Shown here in pieces: positions 19,061 through 28,288 of a DNA stretch of 64,000 bases. The position numbers and the translations under genes are program-made. The notes below the pieces were generated by a model. It was not told the origin of the DNA and made no database searches. It saw only the letters and a list, made by a program, of their open reading frames with translations. Within the stretch, counting starts at the first letter, position 1; every line of letters begins with the position of its first letter. The stretch spans positions 2,470,392 through 2,534,391 of the forward strand of contig NZ_KI911783.1 of the NCBI RefSeq assembly GCF_000515415.1, read 5' to 3'. Source of the DNA: Bradyrhizobium sp. WSM1417 (GTDB lineage Bacteria; Pseudomonadota; Alphaproteobacteria; Rhizobiales; Xanthobacteraceae).

Positions 19061-19076
19061 TGGTACGGCGCTTGCT
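19061..19076 (+). promoter_or_regulatory. sigma-54 (-24/-12) promoter
   Basis: TGGTACG-GCGC-TTGCT has the invariant GG and GC exactly 12 bases apart and matches the RpoN consensus TGGCACG-N4-TTGC at all but one of the conserved positions. Expected transcription start is about 19087, some 90 bases before the ATG at 19177. This supports the shorter start for the PurF-like gene. Confidence 0.7.
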
Positions 19077-19176
19077 TAATGAGAGGCGGAACCACGTCTG
19101 CGCGCCTTGGCGGTTAAATACGCTTTGTTGTGATGGACCCGTCACATCAGTTCTTCGAACAAGCGGGGCTAATAGC

Positions 19177-20766
19177 ATGTCCGGTGTTGCTGCTGCGTTT
19201 CTATGCTCTTCAAGCAATTCGCGGGCGACGGTTTATGATCGGCTGAAGCACATGCTTCCGAAGCTAGCACTTCGTGGGCAGGCGGAGATAGGCGTTGCAG
19301 CTTTCATGAACAAGGAAGGTATTCGATATGCGAGAGCGCTTGAGCCATCATGCGATTCCGTGCGCATTGAGTACGATGAGCAGGATCCGAAGTTTAGGCC
19401 CCATGTTGCAATTGCCCACATTCGTAGCCGATGCCGAGAAACCAGCGATGGCGGCGAAGTTCAGCCAATCCACCACAATGCGGGCACCAGCCGCCATTTG
19501 GCAATTTCTCTGGATGGAGCTTTGGTCAATGCCCGTGAACTCAGGGAAGAATTGCTTGCCCAGGGCTACAGGTTAGGCGGCAACACAGATGCTGAGCTCT
19601 TGCTCAAATGGATCGAACGTTCTTGTGAAAGAGACTATTGGCGGCACGGTCTGCCCGTTAGTTATGAAAACGTCTTGCGCGACGTTGATGACCGTATTGA
19701 TGGTGCTATTAGCGCGCTCTTACTGGACGGTGAAGGAACTCTAGTTGCATACCGTAATCGATGTGGTTTGCGACCATTGGAAACTATGCAAACAGATGAC
19801 GGCTTCTTGCTATTTGCTTCGGAAAATTGTGCCTTCGCCGGTCTAGAGGGTAAGACGCAGCAAGTCTTACCGGGACACATCAAGTATGTAGACGGAAAAA
19901 CGGGGGGCTGTGTTGATCGTTCCGTGAGCAACAGGCGACACAAAGCCAAACTCTGCGCCTACGAATCTCTTTATCTGGGAAATCCAAAAACGTCGGTTGA
20001 AGGCCGATCGCATTTCGAAACCCGGTACAACATCGGTGTCGCCCTTGGTGGCCTTGTTGCGCAGCGATTGCAAGGAGAGCCAGACTCCCCGCTCACAATC
20101 GTTTCCTCGATGCCGCATACCGGAGGACCGTACGCTGATGGTCTGTTTGCATCTCTCGCCGAATACGGCCTGTTCGCCCAGCGTCGGGAAGTAGTCGCAA
20201 CGCAATTCCTTCAGCGAACTCTCATCGGTACACCCAGCCAGCGAAAGTCTCGCATTGCTCAAAAGTACCGCGTCTCGGGACCTAGCGTTGCTAAAAGCAC
20301 GATAATCATTGCCGACGAGGCCCTCATTCGTGGCGACACCAGTCAGGCTGTTACGAATATGTTGCTAGCCGCTGGGGCCAAAGCCGTACATTGGGCGATC
20401 GGTTCGCCGCCCATACTGGCTCCGAACTACTATGGCATGGGCATCGATACACTAGATGAGTTGGCATTCTGGCGGATATGGAAACGATTGCCACCCGAAC
20501 AGCGCACGCAAAGCCTTCGCTTTCACAAGATGGAGCCACAAGTTCTCAAAATCATCGAAAGTCGTATCGCCACGTCCATCAACGCAGCCACGATAACGTA
20601 TCTGCCGTTTCCACTTCTAGTGTCGCTGTTGCCAGGCAGCCAAGACGGCGTCGATTTGTCACCGTTTACATTTGAGATGCCAACCCCTGCGGGGCAGAGG
20701 CGCGCGAATGAGAACTTGCACGAATTAGTGGCCGATCTTCCCTATTCGGAATCAATCCCTGCTTGA
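19177..20766 (+). CDS. PurF-like protein with altered glutaminase nucleophile
   Basis: A 529-residue homologue of amidophosphoribosyltransferase. The N-terminal Ntn-glutaminase half has RGQAEIGVAAF, AHIRSRCRE and GNTDAELLLKW; the C-terminal half has the phosphoribosyltransferase segment IIIADEALIRGDTS and SPPILAPNYYGMGIDTLDEL. The start at 19177 gives Met-Ser-Gly-Val where PurF has Met-Cys-Gly, so the catalytic cysteine is serine (TCC, one base from TGC); the oxyanion Asn-Gly is Asp-Gly. The frame extends to 19009, but that start would lie upstream of the sigma-54 promoter. It is probably not a normal purine enzyme; a dedicated symbiosis-linked role is inference. A HAD gene follows after 9 bases. 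Confidence 0.75.
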   Translation: MSGVAAAFLCSSSNSRATVYDRLKHMLPKLALRGQAEIGVAAFMNKEGIRYARALEPSCDSVRIEYDEQDPKFRPHVAIAHIRSRCRETSDGGEVQPIHHNAGTSRHLAISLDGALVNARELREELLAQGYRLGGNTDAELLLKWIERSCERDYWRHGLPVSYENVLRDVDDRIDGAISALLLDGEGTLVAYRNRCGLRPLETMQTDDGFLLFASENCAFAGLEGKTQQVLPGHIKYVDGKTGGCVDRSVSNRRHKAKLCAYESLYLGNPKTSVEGRSHFETRYNIGVALGGLVAQRLQGEPDSPLTIVSSMPHTGGPYADGLFASLAEYGLFAQRREVVATQFLQRTLIGTPSQRKSRIAQKYRVSGPSVAKSTIIIADEALIRGDTSQAVTNMLLAAGAKAVHWAIGSPPILAPNYYGMGIDTLDELAFWRIWKRLPPEQRTQSLRFHKMEPQVLKIIESRIATSINAATITYLPFPLLVSLLPGSQDGVDLSPFTFEMPTPAGQRRANENLHELVADLPYSESIPA

Positions 20767-20775
20767 GGTCAGATC

Positions 20776-21456
20776 ATGAAACCCGTTCTCGTCTTCGATT
20801 GGAATGGCACGCTGCTCGACGATGCCTACGCACTGCTCGAAACAACCAATGCGATACTAGCTCGCTTTGGTCGTGCAGCGATCGACATGAAGACGTTTCG
20901 GGAACATTGCGACGTTCCGCTATCTCTTCTTTATCGCAGTCTGGGACTGTCGCAAGACGAGCTTGCGACGGTGGATCGCGATGGCAGTGCAATCTTTCAC
21001 GACGCCTATGAACGTCTTGCCGATAAAGCCGATCTGCGCGAGGGCGCGCGCAGAGTCTTGGAGTTGGCGCGTCGAGAAGCGGCTTCGTCCATCATCGTGA
21101 GCAACCACATAGTCGACCCTCTGCGCTCCCAGTTGAGAAGACTTGGAATCAATGACTACATCGACGACGTGCTCGCCTTCGAAAGCCGCGACACTCAATA
21201 CAAATCGATGAGCAAAGGAGAGCGGCTTCGTCTGTACATGCAGAAGAAAAACTTGAAGCCGGCCTCAACCGTCATTATCGGCGATATGCCGGTTGAAACG
21301 GATATTGCACGGAATCTCGGACTGATAAGTGTATCTATTACCGGGGGATTCGTTTCTGAGTCGCGCTTGCGGGCGGCAAGTCCGGACTACACGATTAAGA
21401 ACCATCATGAGCTGTTGCCAATCCTACGAAGCCATGGGTTTTTGCGGAATGCATAA
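20776..21456 (+). CDS. HAD-superfamily hydrolase
   Basis: A 226-residue phosphoglycolate-phosphatase-like HAD protein. Motif I is FDWNGTLLDDAYALLE (both aspartate positions, the second as DWN), motif II falls at IIVSNHIVDPLRS, and motif IV is TVIIGDMPVETDIARNLGL. A cap domain spans about residues 18-90. It starts 9 bases after the PurF-like gene behind GAGGTCAGATC and is almost certainly in the same sigma-54 transcript. A phosphatase next to a phosphoribosyl-type enzyme suggests that the product is dephosphorylated. Confidence 0.8.
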   Translation: MKPVLVFDWNGTLLDDAYALLETTNAILARFGRAAIDMKTFREHCDVPLSLLYRSLGLSQDELATVDRDGSAIFHDAYERLADKADLREGARRVLELARREAASSIIVSNHIVDPLRSQLRRLGINDYIDDVLAFESRDTQYKSMSKGERLRLYMQKKNLKPASTVIIGDMPVETDIARNLGLISVSITGGFVSESRLRAASPDYTIKNHHELLPILRSHGFLRNA

Positions 21457-21501
21457 ATCATGATTGGCAAGGGATCATCACACAACGTCGCTCCTAAACG
21501 G

Positions 21502-22386
21502 TGAGGCAGAGAATAGACCTGATCGGCGTTGGACGACCGGTATGGGCATCAGCCTGTTGCGTCAGCAAATTGTTTGCATCTCAAAGCCAACAAGAATCGC
21601 TTCGGTGCGGATCGCTTGACTGGTGCGGGCTCATGAACATCCGTCAATCGCTGAGTTGGCGCGACATGTAAGTGCCGTTCTGTTATCCTCGCCCTCCAGC
21701 CGCGAGGTTGAGGCGGTCTGCCTTGGGCAAGACGGACTGTTCGTCCATATGCCCGAGGAGGTTTAATGATTGACTGCTCGACGTCGTATCCTGCTTCGAC
21801 GGTTGCACTCGCTGAGCAAGCCCAAAAAGGCGGCCTGAGCTTTATAGATGCTCCACTGACGCGGAGCCCCGAACAAGCAGAGTTAGGCCGCCTCTACGCG
21901 ATCCTAGGATTGAATGAAAAGCGTTTTCCTGCGGCTGAACGCATTCTTGCCGCATTTTGTGAGACCGTTCTTCATGTCGGCGATGTCGGACGAGGTCACA
22001 GGTCAAGCTTGTTTACAACAGCATGACGATGGGGATAGCGGCGGTAGCCGCGGAGGTTTGCCAATTTGGGTGCGGTCCTGACATCGTTCTCGTAATGCTC
22101 CGCTCTCTGGTTAGTCGCGGCTCCACTAACACCGGAATATTTCAAGGCTTCGCGGCCTGTTTGTTGGTCGAGAAGCCCGATGTTCTGGCGATCTCAATTG
22201 CGAATTCCGCAAAAGGATATTGAATGCGCGGTGCGCCCAGGGGGCGAGAGTCCAGTTTCGGTGCCGGTGTTGGCCGCCGCCGCGCACAAACTAAATGTCT
22301 CAGTTGTTGCGGCCAAAGGCGAACTGACGCTGCCTCATCTCTCCTGTCCCGTCGATAGAGATCTTCGGACTGTTGATGGCGATTGA
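21502..22386 (+). pseudogene. 3-hydroxyisobutyrate-dehydrogenase-like oxidoreductase, decayed
   Basis: Fragments in three frames follow the HIBADH/GarR order: RIDLIGVG (start of the Rossmann fold), AELARHVSAVLLSSPSSREVE then LGQDGLFVHMPEEV, IDCSTSYPASTVALAEQAQ with FIDAPLTRSPEQAELGRLY, and AAVAAEVCQFG with NTGIFQGF. Stops and frameshifts separate them (TAA just before 21766, TGA at 22024, TGA at 22221). It lies downstream of the HAD gene on the same strand and may once have been third in that operon. Confidence 0.7.
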
Positions 22387-22690
22387 GAACGGACTTTAAG
22401 CACGGAGAGAGTGCAGATCGTTGCTATGGACAGGTGTAGCTGACAGGGCCGCGAGCCTCTGTCAGCCTGCGCACGTCAGTGTTCCAGTGATAACCATCGG
22501 ATCACTCCACGCGCACGAGCGGCAGGTGGTAGAAGGTGGCACTCACACCGCGAAAAGCCGCTCGAGGGAGCCATTGTGGCGCGGCTCGCGTGCTCGTGTT
22601 GCGGGCGAACCAGAGTCCCGTGGGGCCCGTTGCCGACTGGGACTTCGACGATCCGACAATGCCCAACACCAGCAGGGATACCGGCGCCAC
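22387..22690. other. no gene recognised
   Basis: About 300 bases after the dehydrogenase relic. Nothing identifiable was seen. Confidence 0.4.
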
Positions 22691-22854
22691 TAGCATTGTC
22701 GCGGCGTCGGCACTGCGGCTGCCATCTCTGACAAAGACCCCAATCACCGGGCCGTCGCCAAGCGCACAGTGACGGAGCTGATCGACAAATACGTGAGGCC
22801 GATTGCTCCCGGTGATCAGCCGCTGGGAATGCTCATGGGCGGGTGCTTCACGTA
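22691..22854 (+). pseudogene. possible tyrosine-recombinase N-terminal fragment
   Basis: One short open stretch reads AAISDKDPNHRAVAKRTVTE then LIDKYVRPIAP, which resembles the SAM-like arm-binding start of phage-type integrases (KRTVxELIDxY). It is bounded by stops on both sides and no catalytic core was found. A weak call. Confidence 0.25.
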
Positions 22855-23752
22855 AAGCGATCATGCGCGATATCGACGCCGCGCCGAGCTGCGAGAGAAT
22901 CTTCGGCAGCTAGTCCCGTATGGATGTCTTGCCATTCTGACGCGCTGGGTCTCGCCTGGGCGGATCTAATCAAGGTACGTGGCCAAAGGTTTGTCAGGCT
23001 CGGAAACTGTCTTGAGCCTCCCTAAGCGGGCGCGGGTTGGCGAAGTCACGGAAGGGTCCCCGACGAGTGGCGAAAGACACTCAATCCGGCACCGGACAGC
23101 CGATCCGAGAGACCGCAGTATCCCTCCAGGGGCGATCTCGACTGTTCTCGTCAACTCGCAAAGGGATTTGAAAATTGGCGGAAAACCTCGGCCCATGATT
23201 GATGACAAGATGATGCGCAAGAGCGCGGCTATCGTTCGTTCGCGGACAGCAGAAATTGCGTCGATCATGATCTTAACAGGGAGTCCACGCCTGTCGACTT
23301 CCGTAAGCGAGCAATGGGTGGATGGTGCCGGTGCGCGGGGTGGGGCCAAGCCGTTCAACGGGCCACTATACGTGTCACGTCGGACCAAGGCGATGTGGTG
23401 GGGAGCAGGGGGAGTATGCCCGTTGGCCAAGACGCTCGACGCAATTCTGCTGGTCGAAGATCACGCCGATCCCGGGTATGGCGGAAGTTTATAGTCCCGG
23501 TGATTCCAGCCACCCTCCACAGTTGAGCAGTACCCGCGCGGCGCGCGAACAGATCCGTGAAGATTATCGGTTCATAGAGGGGAGAGAGCATTCCGATGCA
23601 GCTAGCGCGCAAGCTCCAAAAGGGCAGTCTTCCATTCAATGATAGCTAACCTTAGCGAGCATGGAATGTTCTGAAAGGCTGCGCAAAAAGACGGTACGTA
23701 GAATTCCGGGAACGCGCGTCCGGGCGCAGCTCCGCGGCACTCACCACCCCTA
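22855..23752. other. no gene recognised
   Basis: About 900 bases of debris before the Tm-1-like operon. Open frames on both strands lack recognisable motifs and ribosome-binding sites. Confidence 0.4.
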
Positions 23753-23778
23753 CCCAATCTTACCCAACTGCACTCAAC
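23753..23778 (+). promoter_or_regulatory. three CYCAAY repeats at 10-bp spacing
   Basis: CCCAAT (23753), CCCAAC (23763) and CTCAAC (23773) repeat with exact 10-bp periodicity, one helical turn, 70-95 bases before the Tm-1-like start. Two copies with the same period (8825, 8835) precede the sugar-binding-protein gene. They may be sites for one regulator; the Fis-fusion protein at 15814 is a candidate. The function is inference. Confidence 0.4.
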
Positions 23779-23847
23779 CCCCATCTTATTCCCGATTTCA
23801 GCCCGGTCTAAGACCGCCTGTGTTTGGAATAGTCCGGGAGGAATACC

Positions 23848-25106
23848 GTGTCTCACCATTGCACGGACGACCAGAGGTCTGTCCGGGTTGGTAACTCGTC
23901 CGAGCTTGCGGGCGCGGGCGCGGTCGCGATCGTGGCGACGCTAGATACCAAGGGCGGTGAAGCGTCGTACCTTTCGGGCATCATCGAGGCGTGCGGCCGC
24001 AAAACCCTCCTGATCGACATCGGTACATCGAACTTGGTTCCCGGAGACAAACAGGTCGATAGCAAGAGTGCTCGCGTCGCCTCGCCTGCCGAGCTCCTGA
24101 AACAGATCGCCGCAAGCTCGCGCAAGCAGGTTGACGGCCTGCTCCAATCAGGCGCGATCAGTGCGATCGTCGGGATAGCGGGTGGCAAGGGGAGCGCAGT
24201 TTTCGGCGAGGTCGTATCGGACTTGCCTTATGGCTTCCCCAAGCTGCTGGTGAGCAGTGCCAGGCCAGCGCTACTGGCCGAATTGGCCGTCCATAACGAT
24301 ATCATGCTCTATCCGAGCCTCGTCGATCTCCTCGGCATCAACGTCTTTACCGCACGCGTGCTGGAGAATGCGGGGCGGGCCATTGCCGCCATGCAGCATG
24401 CGCCCGCCGAACACGCGCGTAAAAGGAAGATCGTTGCGATCACGGCCTTCGGCGTGACGACGCTTGCAGCAAATCACTGCGTGGCGTGCCTTGCAGATGC
24501 CGGCGCAGATGCGATCGTGTTTCCTGCCAACGGAGCTGGCGGCCGCAAGATGGAGCAGCTCATCGCAGCCGGCGAATTCGACGCTGTGATCGATCTAACT
24601 ACAACCGAGCTCGCTGACGAAATCGTTGGGGGCACCGCAAGCGCAGGCTCGGATCGGCTCAAAGCGGCGTCGCGCCATTTGCTCCCGCAAGTGATCGCGC
24701 CTGGCGCGATCGATATGGTCAATTTTGGTCCGCCATCCAGCGTGCCTGACCAATTTCGCGGCCGCCAGCTCTACTCCCATACACCTTACACGACGCTCAT
24801 GCGCAAACGGCTTCGGAGAACGCGAGCGTCGGTCGGCTCACGGCCGAGCGGCTGTCGCAGGCTGATGGGCCTGCGATAGTGTTTTGGCCCCGGGAAGGCG
24901 TTTCCGACTATGATCGCGAGGGCGGCATTTTCCGTGATGTTGATGCCGACAGAGCCTGGCTCGATGCAGTCAAAGACAATATCCACCCCCGCATCAAGGT
25001 ACGAGAACTGAACTGCCATATCAACGATGCCGAATTCGCCGAGGCTGCGGCGACGTGGATCCTCAAACAGTTGAGGCAAGGAAGCACATCCGATGCGGAT
25101 GTTTGA
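23848..25106 (+). pseudogene. Tm-1-like ATP-binding protein (UPF0261), frameshifted near the C-terminus
   Basis: Starts at GTG 23848 behind GGGAGGAATACC. The protein matches the N-terminal half of tomato Tm-1 and bacterial UPF0261: VAIVATLDTKGGEASYL, IVGIAGGKGSAVFGEVVSDL, FGVTTLAANHC, VFPANGAGGRKMEQLIAAGEFD and MVNFGPPSSVP. After LYSHTPYTTLMR (near 24803) the frame shifts by one base and runs to a stop at 24879. The true C-terminus continues one frame over (FWPREGVSDYDREGG, ELNCHINDAEFAEAAATWIL) to 25106 and overlaps the TIM-barrel gene by 14 bases, the usual coupling for this pair. Whether the lesion is real or a sequencing error is open. Confidence 0.8.
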
Positions 25107-25920
25107 GCGAACCGAAATCCTTTCCAGGATCGCAGGCCAGATAGCGGACCGGAAAGCAGTTCTTGCCGCCGGGAGCAGCTGCGGGCTGGTCGCGAAGTGT
25201 GCCGCCCTCGGAGGGGCCGACATCCTGGTGGTCTATAGCACCGGGCTTTCGCGCCTCATGGGGCTTCCAACAAGCCGGATCGGTGATTCCAACGCGCGTA
25301 CACTCGAGCTTGCAGCAGAAATCCGCAACGTCGTCTCTTCTGTGCCTGTGATCGGCGGCGTCGAAGCGTGGGATCCTCTTCGGCTCGACCTTGATGCGCT
25401 TCTCGATAGGTTCTGGGCGGCCGGCTTCTCCGGCGTGATCAACTATCCGACCATCTCCACCATGGGTGAAAAATGGCGTGACCGCCGCGGCCGCGTGGGC
25501 CTCGGCTTCGAACGCGAGGTCGAGATGATCGCTGCTGCGTGCAAGAAGAACATGTTCTCGCTCGCCTATGTCGCAAGTGCAGAAGACGCCAAAGCGATGG
25601 CGAATGTAGGTGCCGACTGCATCGTCGCCCATGTCGGCGCAACCCGTGGCGGGCTTGTAGGTCATGAGCAGGGCCAGTCCATTCAAGAGGCGATCAGGCG
25701 CATCAACGACATCAACGCGGCGGCGAGAAGCGTCCGCTCCGATGTCATCCTGCTTTGTCATGGTGGCGCTGTCGCGGAGCCGCAGGATACGGTCGAGGTC
25801 TACCGATCGACGCAATGCGTCGGGTTCGTCGGCGCCTCCTCCATCGAAAGAATTCCAATCGAACGGGCAGTGAAGGCGGCGGCTGAGGAATTCAAAGCTG
25901 TCTCGCTTCCGCGGCACTGA
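25093..25920 (+). CDS. TIM-barrel protein, PEP-hydrolase family / Tm-1 C-terminal type
   Basis: A 275-residue protein: VLAAGSSCGLVAKCAALGGA, DILVVYSTGLSRLMG, GFSGVINYPTISTMG, GADCIVAHVGATRGG and CVGFVGASSIERIPIE. These strands match the C-terminal half of tomato Tm-1 and the bacterial PEP-hydrolase-like family. It overlaps the end of the Tm-1-like gene, so the two encode what plants carry as one fused protein. It is complete, with a normal barrel. The reaction is unknown; an acetyl- or phosphoenol-type substrate is only suggested by the family name. Confidence 0.85.
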   Translation: MRMFERTEILSRIAGQIADRKAVLAAGSSCGLVAKCAALGGADILVVYSTGLSRLMGLPTSRIGDSNARTLELAAEIRNVVSSVPVIGGVEAWDPLRLDLDALLDRFWAAGFSGVINYPTISTMGEKWRDRRGRVGLGFEREVEMIAAACKKNMFSLAYVASAEDAKAMANVGADCIVAHVGATRGGLVGHEQGQSIQEAIRRINDINAAARSVRSDVILLCHGGAVAEPQDTVEVYRSTQCVGFVGASSIERIPIERAVKAAAEEFKAVSLPRH

Positions 25921-25951
25921 TCTGAGCGCAAATTATCGCAGCAAGGCTGGA

Positions 25952-27730
25952 GTGAACAAGCCTATGGGCCAATCAGGCAAACACAACATAGCGGCACTCC
26001 CCCGAGGTAGCAGGCCGGAACAGACTGTCGAGACTGATGTCCTCGTGGTCGGCAGCGGTGCGGCCGGACTGTCCGCGGCGCTCTATGCGGCAAAGGCCGG
26101 ACTGCGGGTCACCGTATGCGAAAAATCCGCCCGCCTTGGCGGCACGACCGCGCTGTCGAATGGCATGATCTGGGTTCCTTGTTCGGCCCAGGCGCGCTCA
26201 GCGAAGATCGATGATTCGCTGTCGCAGGCGAGGACCTACCTGCAGCATGAGCTTGGCACCTACTATCGCGCAGGCTTCGTTGATGCCTATCTTGAGGACG
26301 GCCCAACGGCGCTTACCGCACTTGAGGATGGGACAGAGGTCAAGTTCACGCTAGCCTCTGCCCCTGACTATCATTCGAGCCAAGCCGGCGGGCTCGAAAA
26401 AGGCCGCGCACTGAGCCCTGCACCCTATGATGGGCGGCTCCTCGGCACCGACTTCGATCTGATAGGCGACCCCATCCGTGTTGTGCTCGGCGGAATGATG
26501 ATCTCATCCAGCGAAGTGAGAAGCTTCCTGAACCCGTTCCAATCGTTTGCGTCGCTGAAGCATGTCTTGCGTCGCGTCAGCGGCTACACGCGAGATCGCT
26601 TAAGTTACAGGCGTGGCACCGAGCTCCGCGGAGGCAACGCCCTGATCGCGCGGTTGCTGGTGAGCCTGCGCAAGTACGGCGTCGAGATATGGCCAACATC
26701 GCCCATCCTAGAACTCGTCAAGCAAGACAGACGGGTCAGCGGGGCAATCGTCAAGCGGGTTGATTCTATCATTCGCGTGCGCGCCTCGCACGGGGTCATC
26801 CTCGCAACAGGCGGCTTTGCTCGCAACAGCCAACTAAGAGCAGAGCTCAGCCGCGCCCACCAGCACGACGACACCCTGGCGCATCCCGATGTCACCGGTG
26901 ATGCCATTACGCTCGCGACCCGGCTTGGAGGGGCGATTGACAACAACGTCGCCTCCGCCGGCTTTTGGACGCCTGTATCGATCCTGAAGAGTGGCAGCTC
27001 CTCGCGAGTGGTTCCGTATGGCTGGCTCGACCGCGGCCGTCCCGGTGTCATCGCCGTGGGGCCGAATGCCAGACGTTTCGTCAACGAGTCCAATTCGTAC
27101 CATGACATTTGCCTCGGAATGTTCAAAAGCGGATATCCCGCGGACAAACGGTTCTACTTCGTCTGCGACCAGGATTTCGTCCGCTCGCGAGGCATGGGAC
27201 ATTTGCTCCCCTGGCCCTGGACGTTGAGCATCGGAAAATATGCGCGCCTCGGCTACATCAAGATCGGCCGCACGCTTCCCGAGCTTGCAAAACAGTTGGG
27301 ACTGGACCCTGGAGAGCTTCAAAAGACGGTTGAAGAGCATAACGCGCACGCTGCTGAAGGACGCGATCCGCTTTTCCAGCGCGGTGAATCGGCTTTCAAC
27401 CGCACGCTCGGTGATCCGGCCATGGGAACGAAAAATCCAAATCTCGGACCGATCAAAAACGGCCCATTTATAGCGCTCACGATCGTCCCGGCAACGCTTG
27501 GAACGGCGACTGGATTGGCAACTGACACTTGCGGACAGTTGTTGGACGGACAGGGCAGGCCGATCGCGGGTCTCTATGCTTGCGGCAATGATATGACCTC
27601 GCCAATGCGCGGAATCTATCCCAGCGCGGGCATCACGATCGGCCCGGCCATCGTGTTCGCCTACCGCGCGGTCAACAGCATCCTGCGATCGGCTCACCAA
27701 GGGCAAGAGGGCGCGGCTTCCGGAGCATGA
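25952..27730 (+). CDS. FAD-binding oxidoreductase, 3-ketosteroid-dehydrogenase/fumarate-reductase type
   Basis: A 592-residue flavoprotein. The N-terminal dinucleotide site is DVLVVGSGAAGLSAALYAAK followed by VCEKSARLGGTTALSNGMI. The middle has the second FAD segment GVILATGGFARN and the C-terminus YACGNDMTSPMRGIYPSAG. No signal peptide. The start is GTG 25952 or, with GGAG eleven bases upstream, ATG 25964. It lies 31 bases after the TIM-barrel gene and probably belongs to the same transcript, suggesting a redox step in the Tm-1-like pathway. The exact substrate cannot be assigned. Confidence 0.82.
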   Translation: MNKPMGQSGKHNIAALPRGSRPEQTVETDVLVVGSGAAGLSAALYAAKAGLRVTVCEKSARLGGTTALSNGMIWVPCSAQARSAKIDDSLSQARTYLQHELGTYYRAGFVDAYLEDGPTALTALEDGTEVKFTLASAPDYHSSQAGGLEKGRALSPAPYDGRLLGTDFDLIGDPIRVVLGGMMISSSEVRSFLNPFQSFASLKHVLRRVSGYTRDRLSYRRGTELRGGNALIARLLVSLRKYGVEIWPTSPILELVKQDRRVSGAIVKRVDSIIRVRASHGVILATGGFARNSQLRAELSRAHQHDDTLAHPDVTGDAITLATRLGGAIDNNVASAGFWTPVSILKSGSSSRVVPYGWLDRGRPGVIAVGPNARRFVNESNSYHDICLGMFKSGYPADKRFYFVCDQDFVRSRGMGHLLPWPWTLSIGKYARLGYIKIGRTLPELAKQLGLDPGELQKTVEEHNAHAAEGRDPLFQRGESAFNRTLGDPAMGTKNPNLGPIKNGPFIALTIVPATLGTATGLATDTCGQLLDGQGRPIAGLYACGNDMTSPMRGIYPSAGITIGPAIVFAYRAVNSILRSAHQGQEGAASGA

Positions 27731-28288
27731 TCGCCACGTGCACTGTTTTCGGCTGCGTGGCGGCATGTAGTAGGTAGGACGGCAACAGGCGGGGGTGGCG
27801 CGTGATCAAGGCAGCATCGGCAAGCAGATCCGAACGACGTCCTCGGACGTGGCCATCTCATCTTTGACTAAGAGGGTTCACGATGCGTCGTTCGCGCTAT
27901 GCTAAGATCGTCACAATCCTTGTCCGGCAACCGCCGAACCTGACAAGATCCGTGCTCTCTACCTTTCGGGCACAGACACGCTCCGGCTGAACTTTAGTCA
28001 CGGAACGCGGGACGACCATGCGCGCGCATATGTCTCGATCCGCACGCTTCAACGAGAGCTCGGCCGAGCGATCGGGGGAATGCATCGACGATGCTCGCGT
28101 ACACCTGAGTGTCAAAGGCCTGGGGACAGCGGAATTGTCGGGCGCGTCTTTGTCGGCGGCATGATCCGGGATCACGAGGGTGTAGACCTGCCGGGGACCC
28201 CGCGCGTGTACGCGTGGCGTTCATTTTAGGCGGAAAACCGCAGCGCATCCCGAAAGCGCTTCGGCTTGCTATTGAAGGGCATAGCTAG
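27731..28288. other. no gene recognised
   Basis: About 560 bases with scattered stops. No motif was seen. Confidence 0.4.

Noticed and set aside
19009..19176. Longer N-terminus for the PurF-like protein
   Set aside because: The extra 56 residues have no family match, and the start would lie upstream of the sigma-54 promoter at 19061.
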